The translations under genes and the position numbers were made by a program. This document shows, in pieces, positions 5,571 through 13,766 of a stretch of DNA of 15,559 bases (position 1 is its first letter; the number at the start of each line of letters is the position of its first letter). The DNA is from Clostridiales bacterium. Its GTDB lineage: Bacteria > Bacillota > Clostridia > Saccharofermentanales > Saccharofermentanaceae. The stretch is from contig JAFGGR010000027.1 of the NCBI GenBank assembly GCA_016930475.1, forward strand, positions 1 to 15,559, given 5' to 3'. A model generated the notes under the pieces. That model was not told the DNA's origin, did not search any database, and worked only from the letters and a program-made list of their open reading frames with translations.

Positions 5571-7319
5571 ATGTTAAAGAAATTGCTTTGCGTACTTCTT
5601 GCGGCCATGATGCTGTTAAGTCTAACGGCATGTAAAGAACCGCAGGACGAAACTCAAGCGACAACAGCGCAACAAGGAACGACAGCAGCAGGAGAGACGA
5701 CCGTCGCACCGACGGAGCCGGACCTTCCCTATGCATTCGGCCTGGGCGAGACGTTCAAGGCGGATGCACCGGTCACGTATTCCATGTTCTTCAGCGATGC
5801 CAGCTGGTATGCGTTTGCGGATACATGGGAGACGGAAGGTGTCTTCAAGAAGATCACCGATTTGACGAACGTTAAGCTTGATGTCACCAAGTTTGACAGC
5901 GGAACGTACATGGATAGTGTTACGCTCGCTGTTTCCGGCGGTGAAGCGGCTTACATCATCCCGAAAATCTATGACGAGTCCAAATTCGTCACCGGCGGAG
6001 CCGTTCTGGCGGTCTCTGACTATGTTCAGTACATGCCCTACTATCAGGACTTCGTAACGAAGTATGCGATGGAGCCGGATCTGGCGACCATTACCCGTGC
6101 GGACGGAAAATATTATCGTTTGCCCGGTATGTTGGAAGCTCCTCTTCAGGACTACACCCTGATGATTCGTAATGACATTTTCAAAGCAGCCGGCTATGAT
6201 GTCGCGGCTCTTGAAAAGGATTGGACCTGGAATGATCTGTGTGACATTCTGGTCGGAGTCAAGGCGTACATGGTTCAAGAAGGAATGTGTAAAGAGAGCG
6301 ATTATATCTGGTCGGATCTCTGGGCCGGCTCTGAGTCCGGACAAGGAAACGGCGGAAACATTTTAAAACTGATCGGCGCTTCTTACGGCGTTCCTTCCGG
6401 TTGGGCCGTAGGTAACGGTTTGCAGTACGATGCCGCTAAGGACGAATGGTATTTTGCGGCTACGACGGACCAATACAAAGATTTCATCACGGTTGCGAAC
6501 CGTTTTATCAAGGAAGGCATCCTGGATCCCGAGTCCTTTACACAGGACGATAAGGTCGGACCGGATAAGTTCTACAACGGCAAAACAGCGATCATCAGCG
6601 TGAACAGATCTCAGGTTCAGAACTTCAGAAACAATCTGGATTCGATCCTGGGTGTCGGCAAGCACGAGACCTATGTCTGTGTTTATCCGAAGGGTAGCAA
6701 CGATTACATCGCTGAGCGAAACCGCCTTGAGAACGGCGTCATGATCTCTTCGAATGCGTTGGACGATTTGGGTGAAGAGGGCGTGATCCAGCTCTTCCGT
6801 TTTGTGGACTGGCTGTACTATTCTCCGGAAGCCTACACCCTCATTAAATGGGGCGTTGAGGGCGAGACCTTTGAGTATGTGACCGATGCGGCCACGGGGC
6901 TTAAGGTCAAGCAGTTACTGCCCGGATTCAAGTGCGGCGGTCTCGGAATCGGCGGTGCCGATGAAGACGTTGACATTCGTCTCCAGTGGGGCTACGCAGG
7001 TGGCGTCTTCTGGTACGGCGGTACGGTCGCCGAGATGAGCGATAACTTCTCTCCCGAGATCATCGCTTATTACGACAGACTCGGAGCTTATCGCAAGGTT
7101 TCTCCGATCAATCCTCCTGTTCAGGCGGACACCGATCAATCCGATCAACTCAGCCTGATGCAGACCCCGTTGATCGACAAGGTCAATGAGTGGACACTCC
7201 GTTTCGTGATGGGCAAGGATGAGATGAACGACGATAACTGGAACAAGTTCGTCGGCGAGTGCGAGAGCCTCGGAAGCGAAGAGTACGCAGCGTTCTACAA
7301 CGAAATTTACAAGGGATAA
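5571..7319 (+). CDS. Extracellular solute-binding lipoprotein of the aldouronate importer (582 aa)
   Basis: This large family-1-type substrate-binding protein feeds the two upstream permeases. The signal peptide MLKKLLCVLLAAMMLLSLTA ends in a lipobox, L-T-A-C with Cys21, so the protein is lipid-anchored on the outer face of the membrane. A Thr/Ala/Gln/Glu-rich linker follows (about 22-50). The mature domain begins around APVTYSMFFSDASW, and its size (about 530 residues) is typical of LplA/LipO-type binding proteins for complex oligosaccharides. It is rich in Trp and Tyr, as expected for sugar stacking. The upstream hairpin and strong ribosome binding site suggest higher expression than the permeases. 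A strong hairpin follows the stop. Substrate specificity is inferred from neighbours. Confidence 0.88.
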   Translation: MLKKLLCVLLAAMMLLSLTACKEPQDETQATTAQQGTTAAGETTVAPTEPDLPYAFGLGETFKADAPVTYSMFFSDASWYAFADTWETEGVFKKITDLTNVKLDVTKFDSGTYMDSVTLAVSGGEAAYIIPKIYDESKFVTGGAVLAVSDYVQYMPYYQDFVTKYAMEPDLATITRADGKYYRLPGMLEAPLQDYTLMIRNDIFKAAGYDVAALEKDWTWNDLCDILVGVKAYMVQEGMCKESDYIWSDLWAGSESGQGNGGNILKLIGASYGVPSGWAVGNGLQYDAAKDEWYFAATTDQYKDFITVANRFIKEGILDPESFTQDDKVGPDKFYNGKTAIISVNRSQVQNFRNNLDSILGVGKHETYVCVYPKGSNDYIAERNRLENGVMISSNALDDLGEEGVIQLFRFVDWLYYSPEAYTLIKWGVEGETFEYVTDAATGLKVKQLLPGFKCGGLGIGGADEDVDIRLQWGYAGGVFWYGGTVAEMSDNFSPEIIAYYDRLGAYRKVSPINPPVQADTDQSDQLSLMQTPLIDKVNEWTLRFVMGKDEMNDDNWNKFVGECESLGSEEYAAFYNEIYKG

Positions 7320-7362
7320 ATCAACAAAAATAATGTTAGAATGGTCTCGTAAGGGATTGTTC

Positions 7363-7406
7363 GGAGGGGGGTGCTCCGTAGGAGCGCCCCCCTCTTCTTA
7401 TTCTTT
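7363..7406 (+). terminator. Strong terminator-like hairpin between binding protein and GH115 (partial terminator)
   Basis: A7365-C7377 (AGGGGGGTGCTCC) pairs with 7381-7393 (GGAGCGCCCCCCT) around the loop GTA. G7364-C7394 and a G-T pair extend the stem to about 15 bp. The tail CTTCTTATTCTTT is T-rich but interrupted. It lies 44 bp after the binding-protein stop and only 17 bp before the GH115 ends of translation signals begin, with no promoter visible between. It probably reduces rather than abolishes transcription into GH115. Confidence 0.75.
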
Positions 7407-7409
7407 ATC

Positions 7410-7414
7410 GGAGG
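7410..7414 (+). promoter_or_regulatory. Ribosome binding site that sets the GH115 start
   Basis: GGAGG lies 8 nt before the ATG at 7423. The longer in-frame ORF from ATG 7333 would have to be translated through the terminator-like hairpin, and its first 30 residues (GLFGGGCSVGAPPSS) look non-coding. The start at 7423 is therefore preferred. Confidence 0.85.
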
Positions 7415-7422
7415 TTATTCGA

Positions 7423-10278
7423 ATGAATACACTCACGCTCATTCAACAAGGCCATGTAACCGTGATCGCAACCGATTTTGGGAATCGAGGTCTTACACGG
7501 ATCGCGGCGGCGGTCGCCGCGGATTTTCGAAAAATTACCGGAGCGCGCACCTGTGATATCCGGGTCGCGGGAACGGATGATCCGGCAAACGGTTCTTGCG
7601 CGAACGCCGCCAGGGTCATTTTCGCGGGCGTTCTCGGGAACGGCGGTTTTATCGACCGGGCGGCGACCGAGCGGCGGATCGACATCTCGGGGATCGCCGG
7701 GCGCCGGGAATGCTACCGGATATCGATCATACCGGAGGGTGAAAGAGAGATCATCGTCATCGCCGGAAGCGACCAATTGGGAGCGGAATACGGTTTGCTG
7801 AAACTCTCGGAGTTATGCGGCGTTTCGCCGTGGCATTACTGGGCGGATGTGACTCCGGTCCGGCGCGAGAAGGTCGAGATCGATCGGGCATTGTTGGACA
7901 TCGCCTCGAGGGAGCCCGAGATCAAGTTGCGCGGCTTTTTCATGAACGACGAGTGGCCGTCTCTGGGGAACTGGGTACACAACACATTCGGCGGATTTAA
8001 CGAACTTTTCTACGAGAAGGTCTTCGACCTGCTCTTGCGTCTGCGCGGGAATTTCCTGTGGCCGGCGATGTGGACCGGGGTCTTCAGCGAGGACGGAAAG
8101 GCGTTTCCGACGGCATCAGCCGAGATGGCATCGGAGCTCGGGATCACAATGGGAACCAGTCACCATGAGCCACTTTTTCGAGCGGGAGAGGAATTTTCAC
8201 ATCTGATGACCGATTCGAACGACAAAGGCTATGGGAAGGACTGGAACTATCACGCGAACCCGAGAGGCCTTTGCGAATTCTGGACCGACGGGGTTCGAAG
8301 GAACCGCGATTTCAAGTCGCTGATCACGATGGGGATCCGGGGCGAGCGCGACAGTAAGATCCTCGGAGAAAACGCCACACTTACGGATAATATCGAACTC
8401 TTGAAAAGGACGATCACCGATCAGAAAGAGATCCTTTTCGAGAACGGTCTTGCGGATACGCCGAAGGTCCTGGCTCTTTATAAAGAAGTAGAGGATTACT
8501 ATTACGGCGACGAAAAGAGCGAGGGTCTTTCCTCCTGGACGGAGCTTGAGGATACGATGCTCCTCCTGTCGGACGATAATTACGGGAACCTGCGGACGGT
8601 TCCCGCTCCGGACAAGCGGGATCGCAAGGCCGGCTGGGGAATTTATTATCACTTTGACTATCACGGCGGCCCGATCTCATACGAATGGGTCAACTCGACA
8701 CCGATCACCAAGGCGTGGGAGCAGTTGACGGCGGCGTATACATACGGGATCCGTGATTTGTGGGTCGCGAACGTCGGCGACCTCCGGCCGTGTGAGCTGC
8801 CGCTTTCCTATTTTCTGAATCTGGCTTTCGATTATGATTACCGGAAGGAACCGAATCGAACCGGGGAGTTCCTCGAAAAGTGGGTCGACGAGCAATTCGG
8901 AGGATATGTCGATCAAAATATCCGCGGACAAATCGCTCGCATTATCAACGAATATACCCGGATGAACGGTGATCGTCGACCGGAGGCGGTCCATGCCGAT
9001 ACTTTCGGCTTTTCCGGCAATAACGAAGCCCTTCACGAGTTAAGAAGAGCCGAGGCACTCATTTCCCGGGTCGAAGCGATCCGCCCGAGCATTCCGTCCG
9101 AGCGGGCAGATGCTTTCTTTGGACTCGTGGAATATCCTGCCCTCGCATCGGCCAACCTTCGAAAGATGATGATCTATACCGGGATGCACAGGCGTTTTTC
9201 TGAGATGAAGGTCAGCTATGCCAATGTCCTTCGCGAAAAGATCCTGGCTTGCATCGCCGAAGACGTGGAGCTCATGCGCAGATATAACGAGGAAATGTCG
9301 GGCGGTAAATGGCGTCACATGATGTCCTCCAAGCATGTCTCATTCCGCAACTGGAATGACGAGGGCTCGGAGTATCCGAGCACGGAGGAATTAGTGCTAC
9401 CGGATCAGGGGCAAACGCTCGTCTGTCTTTTCGAGAGCGGTCTGTACGCTTCGGAGGGCGAACTTGAACTTCCCTTGTTCTCAAGCGTCGAGAACTCAAA
9501 ACATCGAATTCTTCTCCTTTCCACCGACACGCATCCGGTATGCGCAAAGTTTCAGGCCTCGGAGGACTGGATCGTTCTTTCGGAGCGCAAAATCGCTCCC
9601 GAGCTCACAGAGATCGAAGTGAGCATCCTGTGGCGGGAAATCGATAGAGGCAGAGAAGGATTCGTTAAGATCTCTTCCGAGACCGGTGCGGTCGCAGTAC
9701 ATGTCGCCGTCGAAAAACATGATCTTTCCGAGGTCGCTTCCGGTGCGTTTCCGGAAACGACCGGTGTGATCAGTATGCCCGGTGATGCCTTTTCCCGGAA
9801 ATCGGCGCCCGGGGGGACGGACTGGATTCGGATCGATAATTACGGAAAATCGGGCGTATCGATGAAGGTCCTGCCATCAGATGTGTTTTTCGAGACAAAT
9901 GAACTCGCACCGGATCTGGAGTATGACATCTTTATCCTTCATCCCGACCGATATTTTATTACGGCGTACATTGCGCCGACCAATGATCCGGTTAAAGGTA
10001 AAGGGTTGTGCTTCGCATTTTCGGTCGATGGGGATGTACCGGTCGTCATCAACACCCTGCCGGAAGGCTTTGCGGCAGGTGATCCGGAGGATGCGGATTG
10101 GTGCCGGTATGTACTGGATAACTCGCGTCGATCCGGAATGACCGTCGATCTCAATGAAGGGGCTCACACGATCCGATTCATTCACCTCGACGCCGGGGTG
10201 GTACTTCAGAAAATTGAAGTTGCGCGAAGACCGTCCGAAAATTTCTACGGATATCGGACAACGTACCAAAAGCCATAG
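7423..10278 (+). CDS. GH115 xylan alpha-1,2-glucuronidase, apparently cytoplasmic (951 aa)
   Basis: The enzyme releases (4-O-methyl-)glucuronic acid from xylan or xylo-oligosaccharides. GH115 blocks are clear: RGFFMNDEWPSLGNW at 170-184, LWPAMWTGVFSEDG at 212-225, MGTSHHEP at 243-250, MGIRGERD at 303-310, DDNYGNLR at 384-391, YYHFDYHGGPISYEWVN at 408-424 and WVANVGDLRP at 447-456. Residues about 778-935 form the beta-rich GH115 C-terminal domain (start GVISMPGDAFSRK, end AHTIRFIHLDAGVVLQKIEV). The length is normal for the family. From the preferred start there is no signal peptide, so the enzyme should work inside the cell on imported fragments. Many characterised GH115 enzymes are exported, so this is notable. 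It is the last gene of the transporter operon. Confidence 0.92.
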   Translation: MNTLTLIQQGHVTVIATDFGNRGLTRIAAAVAADFRKITGARTCDIRVAGTDDPANGSCANAARVIFAGVLGNGGFIDRAATERRIDISGIAGRRECYRISIIPEGEREIIVIAGSDQLGAEYGLLKLSELCGVSPWHYWADVTPVRREKVEIDRALLDIASREPEIKLRGFFMNDEWPSLGNWVHNTFGGFNELFYEKVFDLLLRLRGNFLWPAMWTGVFSEDGKAFPTASAEMASELGITMGTSHHEPLFRAGEEFSHLMTDSNDKGYGKDWNYHANPRGLCEFWTDGVRRNRDFKSLITMGIRGERDSKILGENATLTDNIELLKRTITDQKEILFENGLADTPKVLALYKEVEDYYYGDEKSEGLSSWTELEDTMLLLSDDNYGNLRTVPAPDKRDRKAGWGIYYHFDYHGGPISYEWVNSTPITKAWEQLTAAYTYGIRDLWVANVGDLRPCELPLSYFLNLAFDYDYRKEPNRTGEFLEKWVDEQFGGYVDQNIRGQIARIINEYTRMNGDRRPEAVHADTFGFSGNNEALHELRRAEALISRVEAIRPSIPSERADAFFGLVEYPALASANLRKMMIYTGMHRRFSEMKVSYANVLREKILACIAEDVELMRRYNEEMSGGKWRHMMSSKHVSFRNWNDEGSEYPSTEELVLPDQGQTLVCLFESGLYASEGELELPLFSSVENSKHRILLLSTDTHPVCAKFQASEDWIVLSERKIAPELTEIEVSILWREIDRGREGFVKISSETGAVAVHVAVEKHDLSEVASGAFPETTGVISMPGDAFSRKSAPGGTDWIRIDNYGKSGVSMKVLPSDVFFETNELAPDLEYDIFILHPDRYFITAYIAPTNDPVKGKGLCFAFSVDGDVPVVINTLPEGFAAGDPEDADWCRYVLDNSRRSGMTVDLNEGAHTIRFIHLDAGVVLQKIEVARRPSENFYGYRTTYQKP

Positions 10279-10315
10279 AAAAGAATAGGATATCCCCGCA
10301 GGACACGGAAAAACC

Positions 10316-12034
10316 TTACGGCTGTCCTTCCAAATAATCGTAATTCTTGCCCACGAAGCGATTAACGATGTAACGGGACATGTTCAAGGGGTTCTCCAAG
10401 GCATAGACCTCTTCACCGTTCCGGTATTTTTCGGGGACGCGGATCGCGCTCATCATACTGCTTCTCAGATCCACTAAGTCATATTGGCCGACTCCGAAGG
10501 ATTCATCCAGTTCAGAGTCATAATGTGTATTCATTGCGTGGTCCGCTTGAAGAATGATCACGGCGTCCGGGTCGTCCTGAAGGATCATGTCGACCACGTT
10601 AATCAGAACTTTCGAAAAGAATATATGCTGGCCGTAATAATTTTTTGCGTCTTTGACGGAGATACTCGAAGGACGGTCTCCGTTTTCGTCGAAGACATAG
10701 GGATAATGGAACATAATATTCATCAATAGAGTAAAGCGCGGCCGATCCTCCGACGCCTCGATCCGAATTTTCTCAATGGCGTCAACAAAATAAGAGTGCT
10801 GTAAAATCGCCGATTCGGAGTCGAGAAATATTTCCCGCAATCGGTCGTCCGAGAGCGATGGGCTCAGAAATTCATTGTCGCTCGAGTAGTCGCCGAACAT
10901 GGCGCCGGGACCGGCGTTATTTGATCCGAAAAGGTTGGCGCCCGGACGAAAAAACGAATTCATAAAAATGTTGTTTTCTGAAATTTCAACACATGCTTCT
11001 GCTTGTTTTGCGGTGAGCTTATCCATTTTGGCCAAAACGAAAGGAGACGCGTGATAGATACTATACGTGAAAGTGCCGACGGCTTCGGGATCAACCGGAT
11101 AATAGAAGGCATCCGTCGTCGGGAAAAAATACTGATCCAATAAGGCGACGGTATAGGTGGAGTAACCCGCCGAGGTGAACGCCTGAAAGGTTTCATTATT
11201 GAGTCGTGCATCCCGGAGCAGACCTTGCGCTTTATCGGACTGAGTTTTCTCGGCAGCCGTGTCCGGGTCGGTAAGAAGCTCGGATAAATATTGATCATAG
11301 AAGTTGGGGGACATCAGTGCGGGCACGGCGACCGTCGTTGTTGTGCATCCGGGAACAGAGGCTTCCTCGTTGATCAGGAAATCCCTTTCCGCTAAAGCGT
11401 CACGAAAACCATCCTGCCTATCGTCGAAGTACTTTTCGATCGCATCAAAACTCATCATTCCGTCACAATGGATCCAATACACGTTCGGTCGGTCGGAAAT
11501 ATCGTCGCTGACGATAAAATCGGTTTTGATCGCGGCTTTTTCGGTATTGAGACCGGACACGAAACTTATGGCGGTATTCACAGCCGATATTGAAAAGAAA
11601 ACGGTGATGAACGCACACAGGAGAAATGAAAACGGCCCTTTTGCGTTGAGTTTACGTAAAAGGTAGGCTAACGCAAAAGCCATAAGAAACCAAAAAACAT
11701 AAAAGAAACCGACATGTCGAAACATTCTGATGATGATCATATGAAGCTGAGACTCGAAGAAAACGCCCGTCCAGAGCAACAGAAAAAACAAGGTCGCCGC
11801 CAAAGGATTTCGCAGAAGCGCTAACACGCAAAGCCACAGTATTGCGGTGATGACAACACAAATTCCGGCAGTGAGCAGTACGTAACGAAACGATGCGTAT
11901 GTGGAATTCTGACTCAGAAAAAAAAGCAGAACAGACGCCGGGATAAGAGCGCTGACCAGCATAAGCCAACGAGCTCCGGGATCGGACACCAACTCGCGAA
12001 AACGGGGTAGCGCGGCTTGACTCTTACTTCCCAT
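10316..12034 (-). CDS. Membrane-anchored sulfatase/phosphoethanolamine-transferase-like protein (572 aa)
   Basis: About five membrane segments (residues about 22-41, 48-74, 78-103, 108-126 and 136-161) are followed by an extracytoplasmic alkaline-phosphatase-superfamily domain. NVYWIHCDGMMSF at 184-196 supplies the first metal-ligand Asp (Asp191). GCTTTT at 229-234 is the likely Thr nucleophile region. MFHYPYVF at 441-448 and QADHA at 496-500 (Asp498, His499) are the remaining metal-site blocks. Similar proteins are annotated as sulfatases or LTA-synthase-like transferases and often act on envelope glycans or lipids. The substrate is unknown. I chose ATG 12034 because the longer ORF (to 12193) lies inside the upstream methyltransferase gene. 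AAAGGA precedes this ATG by about 12 nt. It overlaps the upstream gene by 11 bp. Confidence 0.8.
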   Translation of the reverse strand: MGSKSQAALPRFRELVSDPGARWLMLVSALIPASVLLFFLSQNSTYASFRYVLLTAGICVVITAILWLCVLALLRNPLAATLFFLLLWTGVFFESQLHMIIIRMFRHVGFFYVFWFLMAFALAYLLRKLNAKGPFSFLLCAFITVFFSISAVNTAISFVSGLNTEKAAIKTDFIVSDDISDRPNVYWIHCDGMMSFDAIEKYFDDRQDGFRDALAERDFLINEEASVPGCTTTTVAVPALMSPNFYDQYLSELLTDPDTAAEKTQSDKAQGLLRDARLNNETFQAFTSAGYSTYTVALLDQYFFPTTDAFYYPVDPEAVGTFTYSIYHASPFVLAKMDKLTAKQAEACVEISENNIFMNSFFRPGANLFGSNNAGPGAMFGDYSSDNEFLSPSLSDDRLREIFLDSESAILQHSYFVDAIEKIRIEASEDRPRFTLLMNIMFHYPYVFDENGDRPSSISVKDAKNYYGQHIFFSKVLINVVDMILQDDPDAVIILQADHAMNTHYDSELDESFGVGQYDLVDLRSSMMSAIRVPEKYRNGEEVYALENPLNMSRYIVNRFVGKNYDYLEGQP

Positions 12035-13406
12035 ATAAGTAAATGGTCCTTTCCGAACCTTGTACTGCTCTCCGGGCGATCGGTTTCCAATAGCGGGCAA
12101 ACGTCGCTTCGAAGTCCTCCTGTGTATAACGATCGAAAATATCTTCGCGTGAGGAGAGAAGTCGTTGCACTTGAACATCGGTTTTCGGAACAAATTCGAT
12201 GATCAGGTGATCGCTCATTCCGGAAAGCCATTCCGCCAGCAAATCGAACGGGACGTTATTAGAGATCGCCATGTGATGAATAACTGCCAGCATCATGAGG
12301 CAATCCGGTCGTTCCCTTTCCGACATGGACATTCGTTCTTTTCCGGCAAATCCGATGGCGCTGCTCGGATTGGTCAGATCCATGAGAAGAGGTAGGATTG
12401 GGATGTCTTTGCCTCGGGTCTGACGGTAACACTGTTCCACGGCGACCGGGTCCGCATCAAACGCTACCGTACGCGTTCCGGTTTGGGCCGCCAACAGAGA
12501 ATATGTGCCGTCGTTACTTCCCAAATCCCACAAGGATTCGGGATGCATGAGATTTAAATAATCGGAAACGATGGATCTTTTGGAGTCCGCTCCGTTTTCC
12601 GAGTAACTGGTTTGTGCGGTATAATCGCCCCACTCGGTCTTCTGGCCGGGAAAAGAAAGCTTTTCGATCCATAAAAGCATACTCTCGATCAGAGCTAAAT
12701 GATTATTTCGGGAAAGGCGGATGGGCTTTCGTGGCTGTCCCGCATCAATACGGCTTGAGGTGTCCGCATGTCGGGCGATGGAGGCGGCATGCCAATGGAT
12801 ATGCTGTTTCGCGAAAAAGCCCCCTCTTCCGCGGAGGATCCGATCGGCCAGGTCCAAAGGGATGCCGTCTATAAAGCTTCTTGTCAAAAGGCTCATCCGG
12901 ACATCTACAAAAGTCATCAGAAGTAACGGTGCCAGAAAATGGCGGCAAAATTGACTGTAAGCGATCCACGGGCTGGCATCCCGGTAAAAATCAAATGAAA
13001 GGGTATCGATGAATACAGGCTTTCCGCGCAAAAACTGAACATTGAACGCGCTTGCATCTTTAAGGACCATTCCGTGATCCATCGCGAGTTTATGGATCCG
13101 TAAAGTGAGGAGCGCCGCATCTTTTAACGCGGAAAAAGACCACTCGTAGGGGTAGGAGATGAAGGGGATCCGCTCCGGACGTATGACCTGAATGCCGTTA
13201 TCAAACGGGCAAGTCTCAGCCGTTTCCGCATGAGGAATCAGCCAGCCCTTGTCCAGAAGTGCACGATAAAGGCCGGATTCGTTCAGATGCTTGAATTGTT
13301 CCGAGTACGATCGATTGATTTGGCGATAGAGTATTCCGTCTCTTGAAAAAACGAAGCCGGACGGATCGCGAAAAGAGCCGCTGTTTTTACCTTCAGATTC
13401 CTTCAT
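12024..13406 (-). CDS. Kinase-like segment fused to a class I SAM-dependent methyltransferase (NoeA-like; 460 aa)
   Basis: The C-terminal half is a Rossmann methyltransferase: SAM-binding motif DLGSNDGTYSLLA at about 294-306, acidic motif FDADPVAVE at about 316-324, and MLAVIHHM at about 372-379. The N-terminal half contains LKDASAFNVQF (115-125) followed by FIDTLSF (132-138). The D-x4-N and later I-D spacing resembles the catalytic loop and metal-binding Asp of aminoglycoside-phosphotransferase-type kinases. This architecture resembles proteins annotated as NoeA-like nodulation methyltransferases. The product is unknown; envelope glycan modification is inferred from the neighbour. ATG 13406, with GGATAAG upstream, is preferred over 13439, which has no ribosome binding site. 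The start overlaps the upstream miniprotein by 14 bp. Confidence 0.78.
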   Translation of the reverse strand: MKESEGKNSGSFRDPSGFVFSRDGILYRQINRSYSEQFKHLNESGLYRALLDKGWLIPHAETAETCPFDNGIQVIRPERIPFISYPYEWSFSALKDAALLTLRIHKLAMDHGMVLKDASAFNVQFLRGKPVFIDTLSFDFYRDASPWIAYSQFCRHFLAPLLLMTFVDVRMSLLTRSFIDGIPLDLADRILRGRGGFFAKQHIHWHAASIARHADTSSRIDAGQPRKPIRLSRNNHLALIESMLLWIEKLSFPGQKTEWGDYTAQTSYSENGADSKRSIVSDYLNLMHPESLWDLGSNDGTYSLLAAQTGTRTVAFDADPVAVEQCYRQTRGKDIPILPLLMDLTNPSSAIGFAGKERMSMSERERPDCLMMLAVIHHMAISNNVPFDLLAEWLSGMSDHLIIEFVPKTDVQVQRLLSSREDIFDRYTQEDFEATFARYWKPIARRAVQGSERTIYLYGK

Positions 13407-13584
13407 CTTTCTTATCCGTTGACGTGATATCCGCATCATTCTTCGCTTTGAATTTGCGTTTGAACCATGCCGCGATGCGTTTCCTAAACGAAATAAAGAA
13501 AATGCCGACGGCGGCGAAGCCCGCGACGACTGCTTGAATGATCATACTGCCGAGGGCAGGATCGATATATAAAATGAAGCGCAA
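13393..13584 (-). CDS. 63-aa membrane miniprotein with DPxxGS motif, TTG start
   Basis: The start LRFILYIDPALGSMIIQAVV leads into a single hydrophobic segment (about residues 14-33). A strongly basic region (FRKRIAAWFKRKFKAK) and a charged tail (DKKDEGI) follow. The motif Y-x-D-P-x-x-G-S-M-x-x-Q is shared with short conserved bacterial membrane proteins (typically YLDPGSGSMLLQ) that I recall beside sulfatase-like and NoeA-like genes. The start is TTG at 13584 with AGGGAG 10 nt upstream; no ATG is available before the conserved motif. It is the first gene of the three-gene overlapping operon. Its function is unknown. Confidence 0.72.
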   Translation of the reverse strand: MRFILYIDPALGSMIIQAVVAGFAAVGIFFISFRKRIAAWFKRKFKAKNDADITSTDKKDEGI

Positions 13585-13648
13585 ATCGAATCAGCTCCCT
13601 TCGTAAGTGTCGCGAATATTCTTGTACGATGGTTAAGTCTTCCGAAAC

Positions 13649-13677
13649 AGTTTAACATATACTCACCGCTCTATAAA
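13649..13677 (-). promoter_or_regulatory. Possible promoter of the envelope-modification operon
   Basis: On the minus strand, TTTATA (13677-13672) and TAAACT (13654-13649) are separated by 17 nt. Both hexamers are only four-of-six matches. The leader to the TTG at 13584 would be about 58 nt. A small inverted repeat GCTCT-ATAA-AGAGC (13668-13681) overlaps the -35. Confidence 0.35.
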
Positions 13678-13721
13678 GAGCCTTGCGGACGGAATAAATC
13701 ACTCCTGTACGGAGATTGCGG

Positions 13722-13727
13722 TATAAT
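13722..13727 (+). promoter_or_regulatory. -10 element of the VOC protein gene
   Basis: A perfect TATAAT lies 39 bp before the ATG at 13767. The -35 at the right distance (TCACTC, 13699-13704) is weak. It is the only good promoter candidate for this gene and is divergent from the minus-strand operon. Confidence 0.5.
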
Positions 13728-13766
13728 GATGGTCAAATAAGATCGTCCCGCCGACGAGAGGTGCTC

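Noticed and set aside
5622..6344. Long antisense ORF (240 codons) opposite the binding-protein gene
   Set aside because: It lies wholly within a clear lipoprotein gene, has no ribosome binding site, and its Arg/Ile-rich translation shows no recognisable domain. It is a by-product of codon bias.
7333..7422. Upstream extension of GH115 by 30 residues (ATG 7333)
   Set aside because: It would be translated through the terminator-like hairpin and has no Shine-Dalgarno sequence. GGAGG before ATG 7423 is clearly better, and the extension does not form a signal peptide.
10300..10328. Possible bidirectional terminator between the convergent GH115 and sulfatase-like genes
   Set aside because: AGGACA and TGTCCT can pair but the loop is 17 nt and there is no good T tract. 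It overlaps the last codons of the minus-strand gene. Termination here is plausible but not demonstrable.
12035..12193. N-terminal extension of the sulfatase-like protein inside the methyltransferase gene
   Set aside because: It is basic and low in hydrophobicity, unlike the family. The overlap with the methyltransferase would be about 170 bp, and a better start exists at 12034.
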